Of a stretch of DNA of 64,000 nt, positions 44,620-53,216 are shown piece after piece; the first letter of the stretch is position 1, and every line of letters starts with the position of its first letter. The notes under the pieces were generated by a model that ran no database searches, was not told where the DNA came from, and saw only the letters and a program-made list of their open reading frames with translations. The position numbers were made by a program, and so were the translations under genes. The DNA lies in contig NZ_CANMNP010000002.1 in NCBI RefSeq assembly GCF_947499295.1, positions 434,001-498,000 of the forward strand, written 5' to 3'. Source of the stretch: an uncultured Roseibium sp. (GTDB lineage: Bacteria > Pseudomonadota > Alphaproteobacteria > Rhizobiales > Stappiaceae).

Positions 44620-46230
44620 ATGGGCCACACTGTTGTTGACCCGAAATTCCGGGACCTGATCGACGAATTTGCACCGGTCAATCAGATCGGGACGGGATTT
44701 GTGTTCACCGAGGGGCCGATCTGGCACCCTGTGGAGAAGTTTCTCCTGTTTTCCGATATGCCCGGAGACGTCAGGCGAAAGTGGACGCCGGAAGCCGGTG
44801 TAAGCGAATACCTGCGGCCCTCCAACAAGGGCAACGGCATGACCTATGACGCGGAATTGAACCTCCTCGTCTGCGAACATGCGACAAGTTCCGTGGCCCG
44901 GTTTCGAAAAGACGGAACCCGCGAGGTTCTTGCCTCTCACTTTGAAGGCAAGGAACTCAATTCACCCAACGACATAGTGGTCAAATCCGACGGGACGATC
45001 TACTTCACCGATCCGACCTACGGACGGCTTGAACACTTCGGTGTGCCCCGGCCACTTCAGCAAGGGTTCCAGGGCGTTTACATGCTGCCAGCTGACCATC
45101 GGCCTGGCGATGAAGCGATCCTGGTGTCTGATCGGTATATGTTCACGCAGCCGAACGGTTTGTGTTTTTCACCCTGCGAGCGGTGGATGTGGGTCAATGA
45201 CACGGAACAGGCGAATATCCGCATGTTCGATGTCGGCGAGGATGGCCGGCTCAAAAATGGCCGCGTCTTTGCCTCCGGCATTAAGGACGCGCTCAAAGCC
45301 GGTGTTCCGGACGGCATGAAGGCCGATACCAACGGCAATGTCTGGGTAACGGCACCGGGTGGGGTTTGGGTCTATTCGTTTGAAGGGCTGCTGATCGGCA
45401 AGGTGGAGGTGCCTGAAATGGTGGCGAACCTTCATTGGGGAGGTGACGACTGGCAAACCCTCTTCATGTGCGCCTGCACGTCCGTTTACAGCGTCCAGAC
45501 CAGGGTCAGGCCGCGCAATGAGCCTTTCATGTATCCAAGGCCCTCGGGCGCTGGCAGCAATGCTCGGCCAGGGGGCTCCGAAGCAGCCCCGGTAAGCACA
45601 GAGAACGGCCTTCAGGTCTCGGGATGTCCGGCAATCGACCCGAAGAAAACCGCGCTTCTCATTCAGGATTTGCAAAACGATGTCATGATGGACGGTGGTG
45701 CCTTCGCCGAAACCGGCTCGCCGCAACATGCGCGGGATCAGAATGTCGTTGCCAACGCGATCGCGCTTGCAGAAGCCGCACGCCGAAAGGGCATTCCGGT
45801 CATTCACATCTGGATGGTCTGCGAGCCCGGCCACCCGCTTCTGTCCCAGCATGCGCCGCTCTTTCAGGGGTTAAAGGGGGAAAATGCGCTTGTCCGGGGA
45901 ACTTGGGGTGTTGCGCCGGTGCCGGGGCTGGAACCACGACCGGGAGACCTCGTGTGCGAAAAGATGTCCATGAGTGGTTGGGAGACGTCACGTCTTGAAA
46001 GCTATCTTCGCCATGCCGGCATCGACACGATTATCAACACGGGGTCCTGGACAAACATGAGCGTGGAACATACGGCCCGCACCGCGGCAGACAAGGGGTT
46101 TCAGGTCATCGTGCCGGAAGACGCCTGTTCCACCATGAACGCGGACTGGCACCGGGCCTCAATCAACTTTGCCATGCAGAATGTCGCCAGTGTGACACGC
46201 ACGTCCTCTGTGGTCTCGGCGCTGTCATGA
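44620..46230 (+). CDS. SMP-30/gluconolactonase-isochorismatase fusion
   Basis: A 536-residue two-domain protein. Residues 1-300 are an SMP-30/gluconolactonase beta-propeller (FTEGPIWHP with the metal Glu, NSPNDIVVKSDGTIYFTDP, NGLCFSP, WVNDT). Residues 337-536 are an isochorismatase-like hydrolase (LLIQDLQNDVM with the catalytic Asp; CEKMSMSGW with the Lys). The nucleophile position usually read as TNVCVE is TNMSVE here, so Ser481 replaces Cys. In this superfamily Cys marks amidases, so the C-terminal domain may be a non-amidase or inactive. The fusion of a lactonase with an amidase-type domain suggests two consecutive hydrolytic steps. Confidence 0.87.
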   Translation: MGHTVVDPKFRDLIDEFAPVNQIGTGFVFTEGPIWHPVEKFLLFSDMPGDVRRKWTPEAGVSEYLRPSNKGNGMTYDAELNLLVCEHATSSVARFRKDGTREVLASHFEGKELNSPNDIVVKSDGTIYFTDPTYGRLEHFGVPRPLQQGFQGVYMLPADHRPGDEAILVSDRYMFTQPNGLCFSPCERWMWVNDTEQANIRMFDVGEDGRLKNGRVFASGIKDALKAGVPDGMKADTNGNVWVTAPGGVWVYSFEGLLIGKVEVPEMVANLHWGGDDWQTLFMCACTSVYSVQTRVRPRNEPFMYPRPSGAGSNARPGGSEAAPVSTENGLQVSGCPAIDPKKTALLIQDLQNDVMMDGGAFAETGSPQHARDQNVVANAIALAEAARRKGIPVIHIWMVCEPGHPLLSQHAPLFQGLKGENALVRGTWGVAPVPGLEPRPGDLVCEKMSMSGWETSRLESYLRHAGIDTIINTGSWTNMSVEHTARTAADKGFQVIVPEDACSTMNADWHRASINFAMQNVASVTRTSSVVSALS

Positions 46231-46298
46231 AGATAGTCTCGCCATGAAGCCAATCGACCAGATCATGGCGGCACGGGTGCCGGGTTCAGGAGATCAAC

Positions 46299-47021
46299 AT
46301 GCAGGAAATTGCGATTGTTACGGGCGGCGCCCAGGGCATTGGTCTTGCATGCGCCAAGCGCTTGCGGGAAAAGGGCGTTGAAATCGCATTGTGGGACATC
46401 GATGAAACTGTGCTGAAACCCGCAGCGTCAGAGATCGGCGCTGTTCCGATCTGTGCCGACATCTCCAATTGGGCCTCGGTCACCGCGGCGATGGAAGAAA
46501 CCGTGTCAAAGGCAGGTGAGCCCTCAATTCTGGTGAACTCGGCAGGGATCGCAGGCCCGAATGCGGTGATCGAAGACTACCCGCTGGAAGACTGGTGCCA
46601 GATTTTTGACGTCAACACCACCGGCTCATTCCACATGTTGAAGGCCGTTCTTCCGGGAATGAAGCAACGCAACTATGGGCGTATTGCCCTGATCGCCTCT
46701 GTTGCCGGCAAGGAGGGCAATCCCAACGCGTCCGCCTACAGCGCATCTAAAGCTGCGGTGATGGCTCTCGCCAAGAGCGCAGGCAAGGAATGCGCGTCAT
46801 TCGACATTGCCGTCAACGCCGTCACCCCGGCCGCCGCGCGCACGCGCATTTTCGACCAGATGAGCAAAGAACATATCGACTACATGCTGTCCAAGATCCC
46901 GAGGAACCGGTTTCTGGAAGTCAAGGAAGCAGCCGACATGATCGCCTGGCTCTGCGACCGCGAAAACAGCTTTGCAACCGGCGCCGTGTTTGATCTGTCC
47001 GGCGGAAGGGCAACTTACTGA
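46299..47021 (+). CDS. SDR-family dehydrogenase
   Basis: A 240-residue short-chain dehydrogenase/reductase of classical type: TGGAQGIG (residues 8-15) binds NAD(P), VNSAGIAG is the NNAG variant, Ser is in LIASVAG, and the catalytic Tyr and Lys are in YSASKAAV. Asp after the second strand (WDIDE) favours NAD over NADP. It ends the plus-strand cluster; 68 bases separate it from the lactonase fusion. Confidence 0.9.
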   Translation: MQEIAIVTGGAQGIGLACAKRLREKGVEIALWDIDETVLKPAASEIGAVPICADISNWASVTAAMEETVSKAGEPSILVNSAGIAGPNAVIEDYPLEDWCQIFDVNTTGSFHMLKAVLPGMKQRNYGRIALIASVAGKEGNPNASAYSASKAAVMALAKSAGKECASFDIAVNAVTPAAARTRIFDQMSKEHIDYMLSKIPRNRFLEVKEAADMIAWLCDRENSFATGAVFDLSGGRATY

Positions 47022-47198
47022 CTTTCTGCGATGATGGTATCGCGCCCCGGCGGTTGATTGGATGTTGCCTGCTTGAGCAGAGTTAGTGCGCGTTGACCCC
47101 GGCGGGCCGGGCCAGCTGGCTCTCTAACCGAATTGTTTCTACTTCAAGCTCTTGATGTGGGCCAGTTTACACTGATGAAACAATAGCTGTTTCGCTTA

Positions 47199-47870
47199 CT
47201 AACGAATACTGCAACTTCCCGTGGTGGCTGTGCTTTTCGAGGTGTAACGCCATTTTGTGGAGCCGCCATAAGCCGAGAGGCAAATGCCGTCGCAATAGGC
47301 GTCCGTGGCATTTGAGGAAGAGGTATAGCTGACAAACTTGCAGCTATTGCCGTCGAAAGAGAGTTTGTAGCTGCGTTTGGTCGTGCGGCTTTCAGCGGGG
47401 TCTTTCTCTTCTTCAGTGATCTCGATAATTCCGTTTCGATAAGAGTAACGTGAGCAGAGATCGCGCCTGTAGCCTTCTTCGATCTGCAATTCGACGCAAA
47501 CGGTCTTGCCCTTGCCGGCAATGCTGCCGGATGAATTCACGCTGCGCCCGTTCACGAAGACAACGCCTGACGGTGTGTCCGGGTCGGCGATCAGGAGCCT
47601 ATCGTCATTCTGCCGGATAAGAACGGCTTTCTTGGAGGTTCCGCGTTGCGTTTCGGTGAACGAACCCCTGTCGGTTTGCGAATAAGAATCTCGCCGTTCG
47701 AAATTTGTATTGGCGACGAAAAACAAGGCCTTGCCATTGAGATCAAGAGACTGAGGTGTTGCGCGCGCTGTATTCTGAGTGGCGGCTCCACCATCATCTG
47801 ACGTTGATTGGCAGCCGGCGAGCGACAACGCGATCCCGATAAAGATCAGTGCAAATGTGGATTTTGGCAT
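47199..47870 (-). CDS. putative lipoprotein of unknown function
   Basis: A 223-residue exported protein; the signal peptide ends in a lipobox LAGC (Cys20), followed by a Ser/Asp-rich stretch and a Cys-containing beta-type domain with a DGNSC motif near residue 173. No known family recognised. It is the last gene of the OmpA/caspase operon. The neighbouring secreted protein has a similar NGNSC motif, so the two may be distant relatives. Likely envelope-located. Confidence 0.75.
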   Translation of the reverse strand: MPKSTFALIFIGIALSLAGCQSTSDDGGAATQNTARATPQSLDLNGKALFFVANTNFERRDSYSQTDRGSFTETQRGTSKKAVLIRQNDDRLLIADPDTPSGVVFVNGRSVNSSGSIAGKGKTVCVELQIEEGYRRDLCSRYSYRNGIIEITEEEKDPAESRTTKRSYKLSFDGNSCKFVSYTSSSNATDAYCDGICLSAYGGSTKWRYTSKSTATTGSCSIR

Positions 47871-47938
47871 GCGATGCTTCCCTACGAGGTCTTTGTAGCC
47901 AAAGCCTGGCTCGAGTGTTTTTGTCGATTGAACTAAGG

Positions 47939-48481
47939 TTAAGACCCAGGAGGTCCGTTAAGAACGCTGCAAATTGCCTGTTTTGCGGCCGTATAGGAGA
48001 GCGTCTTGCCACCGCTTGACACATTGTCCGCATCAAAACGTGTGACCTGACAGGAGTTGCCATTCAGTCTGATCTTGGAAGTGAACTGGACTTTAAACTG
48101 CATTCCGTTGACGACACGTTTGTCGATGTATTTGTGGACTGCCGTGAAGCCGTTGCCGGAAACCTTCAGTCGCGCCTCGGTAATGGATCCGCTGGACCGC
48201 TCAACACCCTTTGACTGCCCTTTGCGAATGCGAATGCCGCCGCCGTCGCCAGTGTAGTAGAAGGCATCGCCGTTCTTGGCGAAATAAACCTGATAAGGCG
48301 TTTTGAACGTTCGGCGTTTATAGCATGCACGTACGCCTACGGGATGACTGCAGACTGTGTAAGAGACCACCCATTTCACCGTTTTTCCGGATGGGGGTGC
48401 CGCTTGCGCCGGCAAAGCCAGTACGACGGCAGCAAGAAATAGCGCTGACACGCTTGTCAGCCAATAGAATGTCTTTCTCAT
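47939..48481 (-). CDS. small secreted protein of unknown function
   Basis: A 180-residue protein with a clear signal peptide (RKTFYWLTSVSALFLAAVV, cleavage after AQA near residue 28) and four to five Cys in the mature part, likely in disulfides. The NGNSCQVTRF motif near residue 140 resembles a motif in the adjacent lipoprotein. The start at 48481 was chosen for the signal peptide; the frame extends further upstream without support. It follows the third caspase gene by 56 bases. Confidence 0.72.
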   Translation of the reverse strand: MRKTFYWLTSVSALFLAAVVLALPAQAAPPSGKTVKWVVSYTVCSHPVGVRACYKRRTFKTPYQVYFAKNGDAFYYTGDGGGIRIRKGQSKGVERSSGSITEARLKVSGNGFTAVHKYIDKRVVNGMQFKVQFTSKIRLNGNSCQVTRFDADNVSSGGKTLSYTAAKQAICSVLNGPPGS

Positions 48482-48537
48482 ATAAAAGCCCCAAAACCCC
48501 AATACTGTTTTTGATGCGCCCCGGTTGACGGTGGCGT

Positions 48538-49980
48538 TCAGTCGCAAAATTGCTCTCCGTTGAAAACGAAACAATTGGACCCGCCGCTGCTTGCGGGCCG
48601 TGTCGTCTGTGTTGTTGTTCGTTGTGGCGTGTAACACACGCCCTTGCTAGACAGTTTCTTGCCGCTCGGACATGACTTGGTGACACAGGTATTGCCAACA
48701 AGGTTTTCGGTCACCTTGCAGACAAGCGGGCAGACCCTATTGTCAAACTCCCGCAATTGTCTGAGAAACTCGCCGTTGGGTTCTATCGAGGCCAGGCGCA
48801 GGTTTGAGTGGCGGTTGAACAGGTCGGCGGCGGAACGACTGCCACGACCCCACACACCATCTGGCGATCCGGCATTGCAGCCCAGTCTGTTCAGCTCAAG
48901 CTGAACGGCGCGGGCAAGTTCTTTTGGGTCGCTTGGCACCGGCTGATTGTTCTCGGGTGCGACAGTCTCCGTGGGAGCCGTCGTCGCCGGATTGAGGTTC
49001 GCTTGTTGCTGGGGTTTGTTTTCAAGTTCTTTCAGACGTTTGGCGGCAACCGCGGCGAACAGTCCGTTCGGGAATTTTTCAAGATAGGCACGCAGTTCGC
49101 TAGTAGTCGGGTCGTCTCGAACGGCTGACCAATAGGCCACATCAAGATCGGACGTGCTGACCGAGGGGCTCAATGCGCTCGTCTGTGCGTCTTCGTCTTC
49201 GGGATAAAAGTAAAAGTCGCCGGTAATCGAACTCACCTCCCAAGGCACCTGCCGATCACCGGTTTCCTGAAGCACATCTCGGCGAGCCTGCTTGAAGACG
49301 GATTCGATCGGTTTGCCTGGACTATCCACGATGGCGCGGCTCAGTGCAGCCGTGTAGGGGGAGTTGTTGGTGGCACCATCAAGGGCGACCTGGCCTGGCG
49401 AGGTCGCATAGGCGATCAAAGTGCCCATGGGCGCGTCGACGGGCGCAAGTCCACGTGTTGCTGACCGAAAGGCTCCTTTGAACGGGTTGTTCCTACACGC
49501 GTCCAGCACAACGATATTGACGGGGCTGTTGGATGAATTCATCACGCGAAGAAAGTCATTGACGTTGATTCCCTCCAGGTCGACTTCATCTTCGTCCGCA
49601 AGCGTGGCATTGACCGGAATAAGATAGTTTTCACCGCGCACCTGAACGCCGTGTCCGGCGTAGTAGATTAGGCCCGCCTCAACATCGGAATTGCGCAGTA
49701 CGCGGCCGAACTCCAGCAGCTCTTTTTTCATTTTCCGATAGTCGGCGTCGATCAGCTGCCGCACTTCGAACCCCGCCTCGATCAGCGTTTCAGCCATCAG
49801 GCGTGCGTCGTTTTCCGGATTGGAAAGAGATTGGATGTTTTCGTAATTCGAGTTGCCAATGACAAGCGCCACCCGGCTCGCAGCAAGTGCGGCCTGCGTC
49901 GACCAAAAAACCTGCAAGACCAAGAAAGCAAAGAATATTTTTTTTAAAATATAAAATCGCCCCGACAGATGACCTCTCAC
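48538..49980 (-). CDS. secreted caspase-fold protein with peptidoglycan-binding-like and Cys-rich C-terminus
   Basis: A 480-residue protein. A signal peptide (about 14-34) precedes a caspase p20 domain starting RVALVIGNSNYEN, with the catalytic His in IYYAGHGVQ (about 111) and Cys in VLDACRNNP (about 160). A Thr/Pro/Gln-rich linker (about 315-350) follows, then a segment like PG_binding_1 (LARAVQLELNRLGCNAGSPDGVWG, in parts) and a Cys-rich tail. GTG start with AGGAG upstream. This is the third of three different caspase genes and lies 188 bases after the second. It is probably a periplasmic or outer-surface protease that recognises the wall; caspase-like cleavage is after Arg/Lys in metacaspases. 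Confidence 0.85.
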   Translation of the reverse strand: MRGHLSGRFYILKKIFFAFLVLQVFWSTQAALAASRVALVIGNSNYENIQSLSNPENDARLMAETLIEAGFEVRQLIDADYRKMKKELLEFGRVLRNSDVEAGLIYYAGHGVQVRGENYLIPVNATLADEDEVDLEGINVNDFLRVMNSSNSPVNIVVLDACRNNPFKGAFRSATRGLAPVDAPMGTLIAYATSPGQVALDGATNNSPYTAALSRAIVDSPGKPIESVFKQARRDVLQETGDRQVPWEVSSITGDFYFYPEDEDAQTSALSPSVSTSDLDVAYWSAVRDDPTTSELRAYLEKFPNGLFAAVAAKRLKELENKPQQQANLNPATTAPTETVAPENNQPVPSDPKELARAVQLELNRLGCNAGSPDGVWGRGSRSAADLFNRHSNLRLASIEPNGEFLRQLREFDNRVCPLVCKVTENLVGNTCVTKSCPSGKKLSSKGVCYTPQRTTTQTTRPASSGGSNCFVFNGEQFCD

Positions 49981-50168
49981 CCGACTGCTCCTGTAATAAA
50001 AAGCTGGCTGCTGAAAGCGCTTTCAAATTCCCCTGGGGCATACTAGGCAGACGATTTTGCCGCTGTCCAGCAGGACAGGTTGTAAAAGCGCCTGTTTCTG
50101 TTTTTCATCGGGATATCGTGAAAAAATCCGCAGGTCTCTACTTAGCCGAATGTGAGCAGCCTCCAGCT

Positions 50169-51617
50169 TTAGGGCTTGATCTGGTAATCCTCATATCCGG
50201 AAGCCCAACGGACACTTCGGTTGCTGGCATCGCGCGTCCAAGGCTGATTGAGACGTGCGGAGAGCTCTTTCAAAAAGATCATCTTGCCAGAGATTGGTTC
50301 AAGCTCGCCATGTTCGCGAAGCAGATCTTCCAGTTCGACGGGGTCCTCAGTCACGATGGCGAGAAGCCTTCCTGTACCCGCAGGCGCTTGTGCCTCGAAA
50401 ACAAAGCCGTAGGTGGGATCAGGAACCGTCAATACTGAACCGGCTCGAATACGTCCGGTTTTGCCAGCCTGCCGATCCTCATCGGTTGGAAACAAAAGCA
50501 CAAGTTCTTCTTCGGCGGTGATATCCAGAAGAGTCAGGTAACCGTCAAGTCCGCTGGTCAGCCGGAACTGGACCTCATCGCCAATGCGATGGGTATTTCC
50601 CGGAAGAATATCCACGCGGATTTCGGCCGAATTCAGTTCAGGCACCACGTCAGAAACGTCTTCTGCGGCGCTCCATTCGACAGCCTGGACCGGCGCGCCC
50701 GCCAGCATTGGCTGTAAGATGAAAGCTTCGTTGCGGGGCGATATGTTGGGCGTGAACTGAAGTTCGCGACACTGCGCGACCTGTTTGCACCACCTTTCCG
50801 TCTTCGGTCTGATGTAGTTCATGAGTTCTGCACTGGTAATTCTGTTGTTGCCGTTCAAGTCAGCAGCGCCAGTGCTCAATCCCTCGATAAGATTGCGAGT
50901 GAAGATACCATAGCCACGAGATTCCCAGGCCAGTTGGTGGGGAAGTGCGGCGGAAAAAGTTATGTGCGAACCGGCGTCGCGAGCGAGTGGATCTTCTGTC
51001 CGGGACGTCTGCGGAACAGACCTTGCCCCGCTACCAAATGGCAAGTAGCGCGCTCGCACGTCGGCCTCGTTCGCGGGTTCCTTGCCGAAGATATCCCGAT
51101 TGATGGTGCCGGAATGGCAGGAATCGGCGATCAGGATCACTTCACGCCCCGGAAGCGCTGACAAGGCTTTGCCGATTTCGTCGTCCAGCACCATGTCCTC
51201 TGCGACATTGCCTCGGCGCCCGTAGTCATATGGAACAAAGGTCTCGTCTTCGCCATCTTCCTCATCGCCGTTCCTGTCGGGTACATGGGACCCGTGACCG
51301 GAATAGTAGATTACAACTCTGTCGCCCGGGCTGGTCTGATTGGCAAGCCAGCCTGAAATGGATGATAGGATATTGTTCTTTGTGGCGTCCTTGTCCCTGA
51401 GGATGCGAATGTCCGATGGAGTAAACTTCCAGTGGCTTTGCAGAAAGGAGGACATGGCGCGCAAATCATTTGCCGGCCCGATCAATTGTGCGCTTGGCGG
51501 AAGATGTGGATAGTCGCCGACCCCAATCAGCAGTGCCTTTTGAGCAGCCTGTGCCGCTGGAAGCAGGAAGAAGTAAAGCACCAACGTTGCCAGAAAAGGG
51601 CCGGTTTTTGATGTCAC
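50169..51617 (-). CDS. secreted metacaspase-like protein with DUF4384-type domain
   Basis: A 482-residue protein: signal peptide (about 8-25), caspase domain AQKALLIGVGDYPHL onward, catalytic His in VIYYSGHGSHV (about 108), Cys in LIADSCHSG (about 168), acidic NGDEEDGEDE loop as in calcium-binding metacaspases, and a C-terminal beta domain (DEVQFRLTSGLDGYLTLLDI) like DUF4384. It starts at GTG and overlaps the upstream caspase gene as GTGA. The Cys-His dyad is complete, so it is likely active. Confidence 0.87.
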   Translation of the reverse strand: MTSKTGPFLATLVLYFFLLPAAQAAQKALLIGVGDYPHLPPSAQLIGPANDLRAMSSFLQSHWKFTPSDIRILRDKDATKNNILSSISGWLANQTSPGDRVVIYYSGHGSHVPDRNGDEEDGEDETFVPYDYGRRGNVAEDMVLDDEIGKALSALPGREVILIADSCHSGTINRDIFGKEPANEADVRARYLPFGSGARSVPQTSRTEDPLARDAGSHITFSAALPHQLAWESRGYGIFTRNLIEGLSTGAADLNGNNRITSAELMNYIRPKTERWCKQVAQCRELQFTPNISPRNEAFILQPMLAGAPVQAVEWSAAEDVSDVVPELNSAEIRVDILPGNTHRIGDEVQFRLTSGLDGYLTLLDITAEEELVLLFPTDEDRQAGKTGRIRAGSVLTVPDPTYGFVFEAQAPAGTGRLLAIVTEDPVELEDLLREHGELEPISGKMIFLKELSARLNQPWTRDASNRSVRWASGYEDYQIKP

Positions 51618-53215
51618 GGGGTTTCATCCTTTTCGCGGGTGTAAAGACCGACCCAATCAAGCCCGAATTGCTGGCCGTCCAGAAGCACTCGAAAGTCCTT
51701 GGCCAGATTTTCAAGGTCTGCCGTTCCGTTTGCCAGTTTGATCAGCGACACCAGACCAGTCATCGGTGTCGGCGATGACAAGGCAATCAGGTGGTCTGCT
51801 CCGAGCGGCGGAACGACTTGTGAGGTAAAGCGTTCCGTCCGCTCAAGCCGTAATTTGCCGGCTGCCAGACCGCGCCCCCCGGAGCGAACGGGAGCGACCA
51901 GCTGGATTTTCCCGGTCGCAGCCAGATTAAAAAGCAGAATGTTTTCGTGAGAGCCGGAAACCATCTGAAAGGTCACGCGTTCTCCAGCCTTGTAGACACG
52001 GCTTCCATCACGCAGCGAAACGTCCGGATCTTCCGTGGATTTCAATTCGGCTAGAAAAGCCAGAAAGCGCCACTTGTCTATCGCACCTTGCAAGGCTGCT
52101 GCGCTCATCTCATCCGAAATTCGAGTGACCCGATCACCAGCTCTGTTGTAAAGCCAGCCCGCTTCTCCATCCAGGATCAGATCGGCCCGGGTTTTGTCTG
52201 CGACTTCCTTCACGCCAATGAGTTGTGGCAACCGAAAATCTGGCGTCCGGTAAAGCGAAAGGCCTGGCAGTCCAGTGCTCACAGGTTCCGTGCCACCACC
52301 AAATGCCGTCGGAATCGGGATCGACAATCCCCGGGAACCTGCATTGACTTCGGGTCGCTGGCGGCGTTCCGAATAGCGTTTGACCGTGCGGTTGATGTAC
52401 CGCTTGAGCTCCGCAGTGCTCAGGACGGAATTCTTGTCCTTATCGGCAGCTCCTTCCAACGCACGCGAAAATGCATAGGAAAGCGCCCCTCGAACCTGGT
52501 CCTTTATCCGATATTCCTGGGTAACCTTGTTTTGATCCTGGGCGTAGAGCCAGACGACGCGTTCCAGCGCCTTCTCGCTGACTTCGCCAAGTGCCTCGAC
52601 ACGTTGTGGAATAAGGTCCTCACTAGGGTCAAGTGAGACCTGTGCTACCCTGGAGTTTGCCGGCAGACTGGGATCGATATCGCGGGTCATTCCGCCCGCA
52701 AAACAACTGTCCGCGACGAAAACGACAGTTGCTTCGGCTTCTTCAGCCAGCAGATGGCCGATCTCGTTGTCGATCAGGCGCTCGTTGACCCCAGGGCCGG
52801 TTTCGTTGAACCCCGACAACAGGAACATGTTGTCGAATGCCTCGTGGCCATCAAGGATCGCCGGCTGTCGGGCACCGTGTCCGGCATAGTGAAAGATCAA
52901 AGTGTCATTTTCTCCCGCGCGTTCGGTCAACGCGCGCCATGCAGAGAAGATTGCTTCACGCGTCGCGTCCTCGTCGGTGATCAAGGTAACTTTCCTTGCA
53001 CCGATCGCCTCCAGGGTTTGCGCAACATCTTTGGCATCATTGGTTGCACCCTTGAGGTCGGAAAGAGTGCTGTACCGGTCAATTCCGATCACCAATGCAT
53101 AGAGATCGCCGGCTGCTGCCGAGGTTGGAGCGATTGCGATCGCCAACCATAAGACAACTTTGAAAATGTGTGTCCGCACTTGCACACGAGGTCTTTTGAC
53201 AATGGGTTCCTTCAT
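51614..53215 (-). CDS. secreted caspase-fold protein, operon copy 1, with DUF4384-type domain
   Basis: A 533-residue protein: a signal or anchor helix at about 17-35, caspase domain DLYALVIGIDRYSTL onward, catalytic His in IFHYAGHGAR (about 111) and Cys in VFVADSCFAGG (about 171), then a DUF4384-like C-terminal domain (GERVTFQMVSGSHENILLF). It starts 1 base after the OmpA gene stop. Architecture resembles the second caspase, but identity looks low, so the copies are old paralogues, not recent duplicates. Confidence 0.87.
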   Translation of the reverse strand: MKEPIVKRPRVQVRTHIFKVVLWLAIAIAPTSAAAGDLYALVIGIDRYSTLSDLKGATNDAKDVAQTLEAIGARKVTLITDEDATREAIFSAWRALTERAGENDTLIFHYAGHGARQPAILDGHEAFDNMFLLSGFNETGPGVNERLIDNEIGHLLAEEAEATVVFVADSCFAGGMTRDIDPSLPANSRVAQVSLDPSEDLIPQRVEALGEVSEKALERVVWLYAQDQNKVTQEYRIKDQVRGALSYAFSRALEGAADKDKNSVLSTAELKRYINRTVKRYSERRQRPEVNAGSRGLSIPIPTAFGGGTEPVSTGLPGLSLYRTPDFRLPQLIGVKEVADKTRADLILDGEAGWLYNRAGDRVTRISDEMSAAALQGAIDKWRFLAFLAELKSTEDPDVSLRDGSRVYKAGERVTFQMVSGSHENILLFNLAATGKIQLVAPVRSGGRGLAAGKLRLERTERFTSQVVPPLGADHLIALSSPTPMTGLVSLIKLANGTADLENLAKDFRVLLDGQQFGLDWVGLYTREKDETP

Positions 53216-53216
53216 G

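Noticed and set aside
47098..47120. GC-rich palindromes between the SDR gene and the lipoprotein gene as terminator
   Set aside because: The stem would have a 2-base loop and no T-run; too weak to call.
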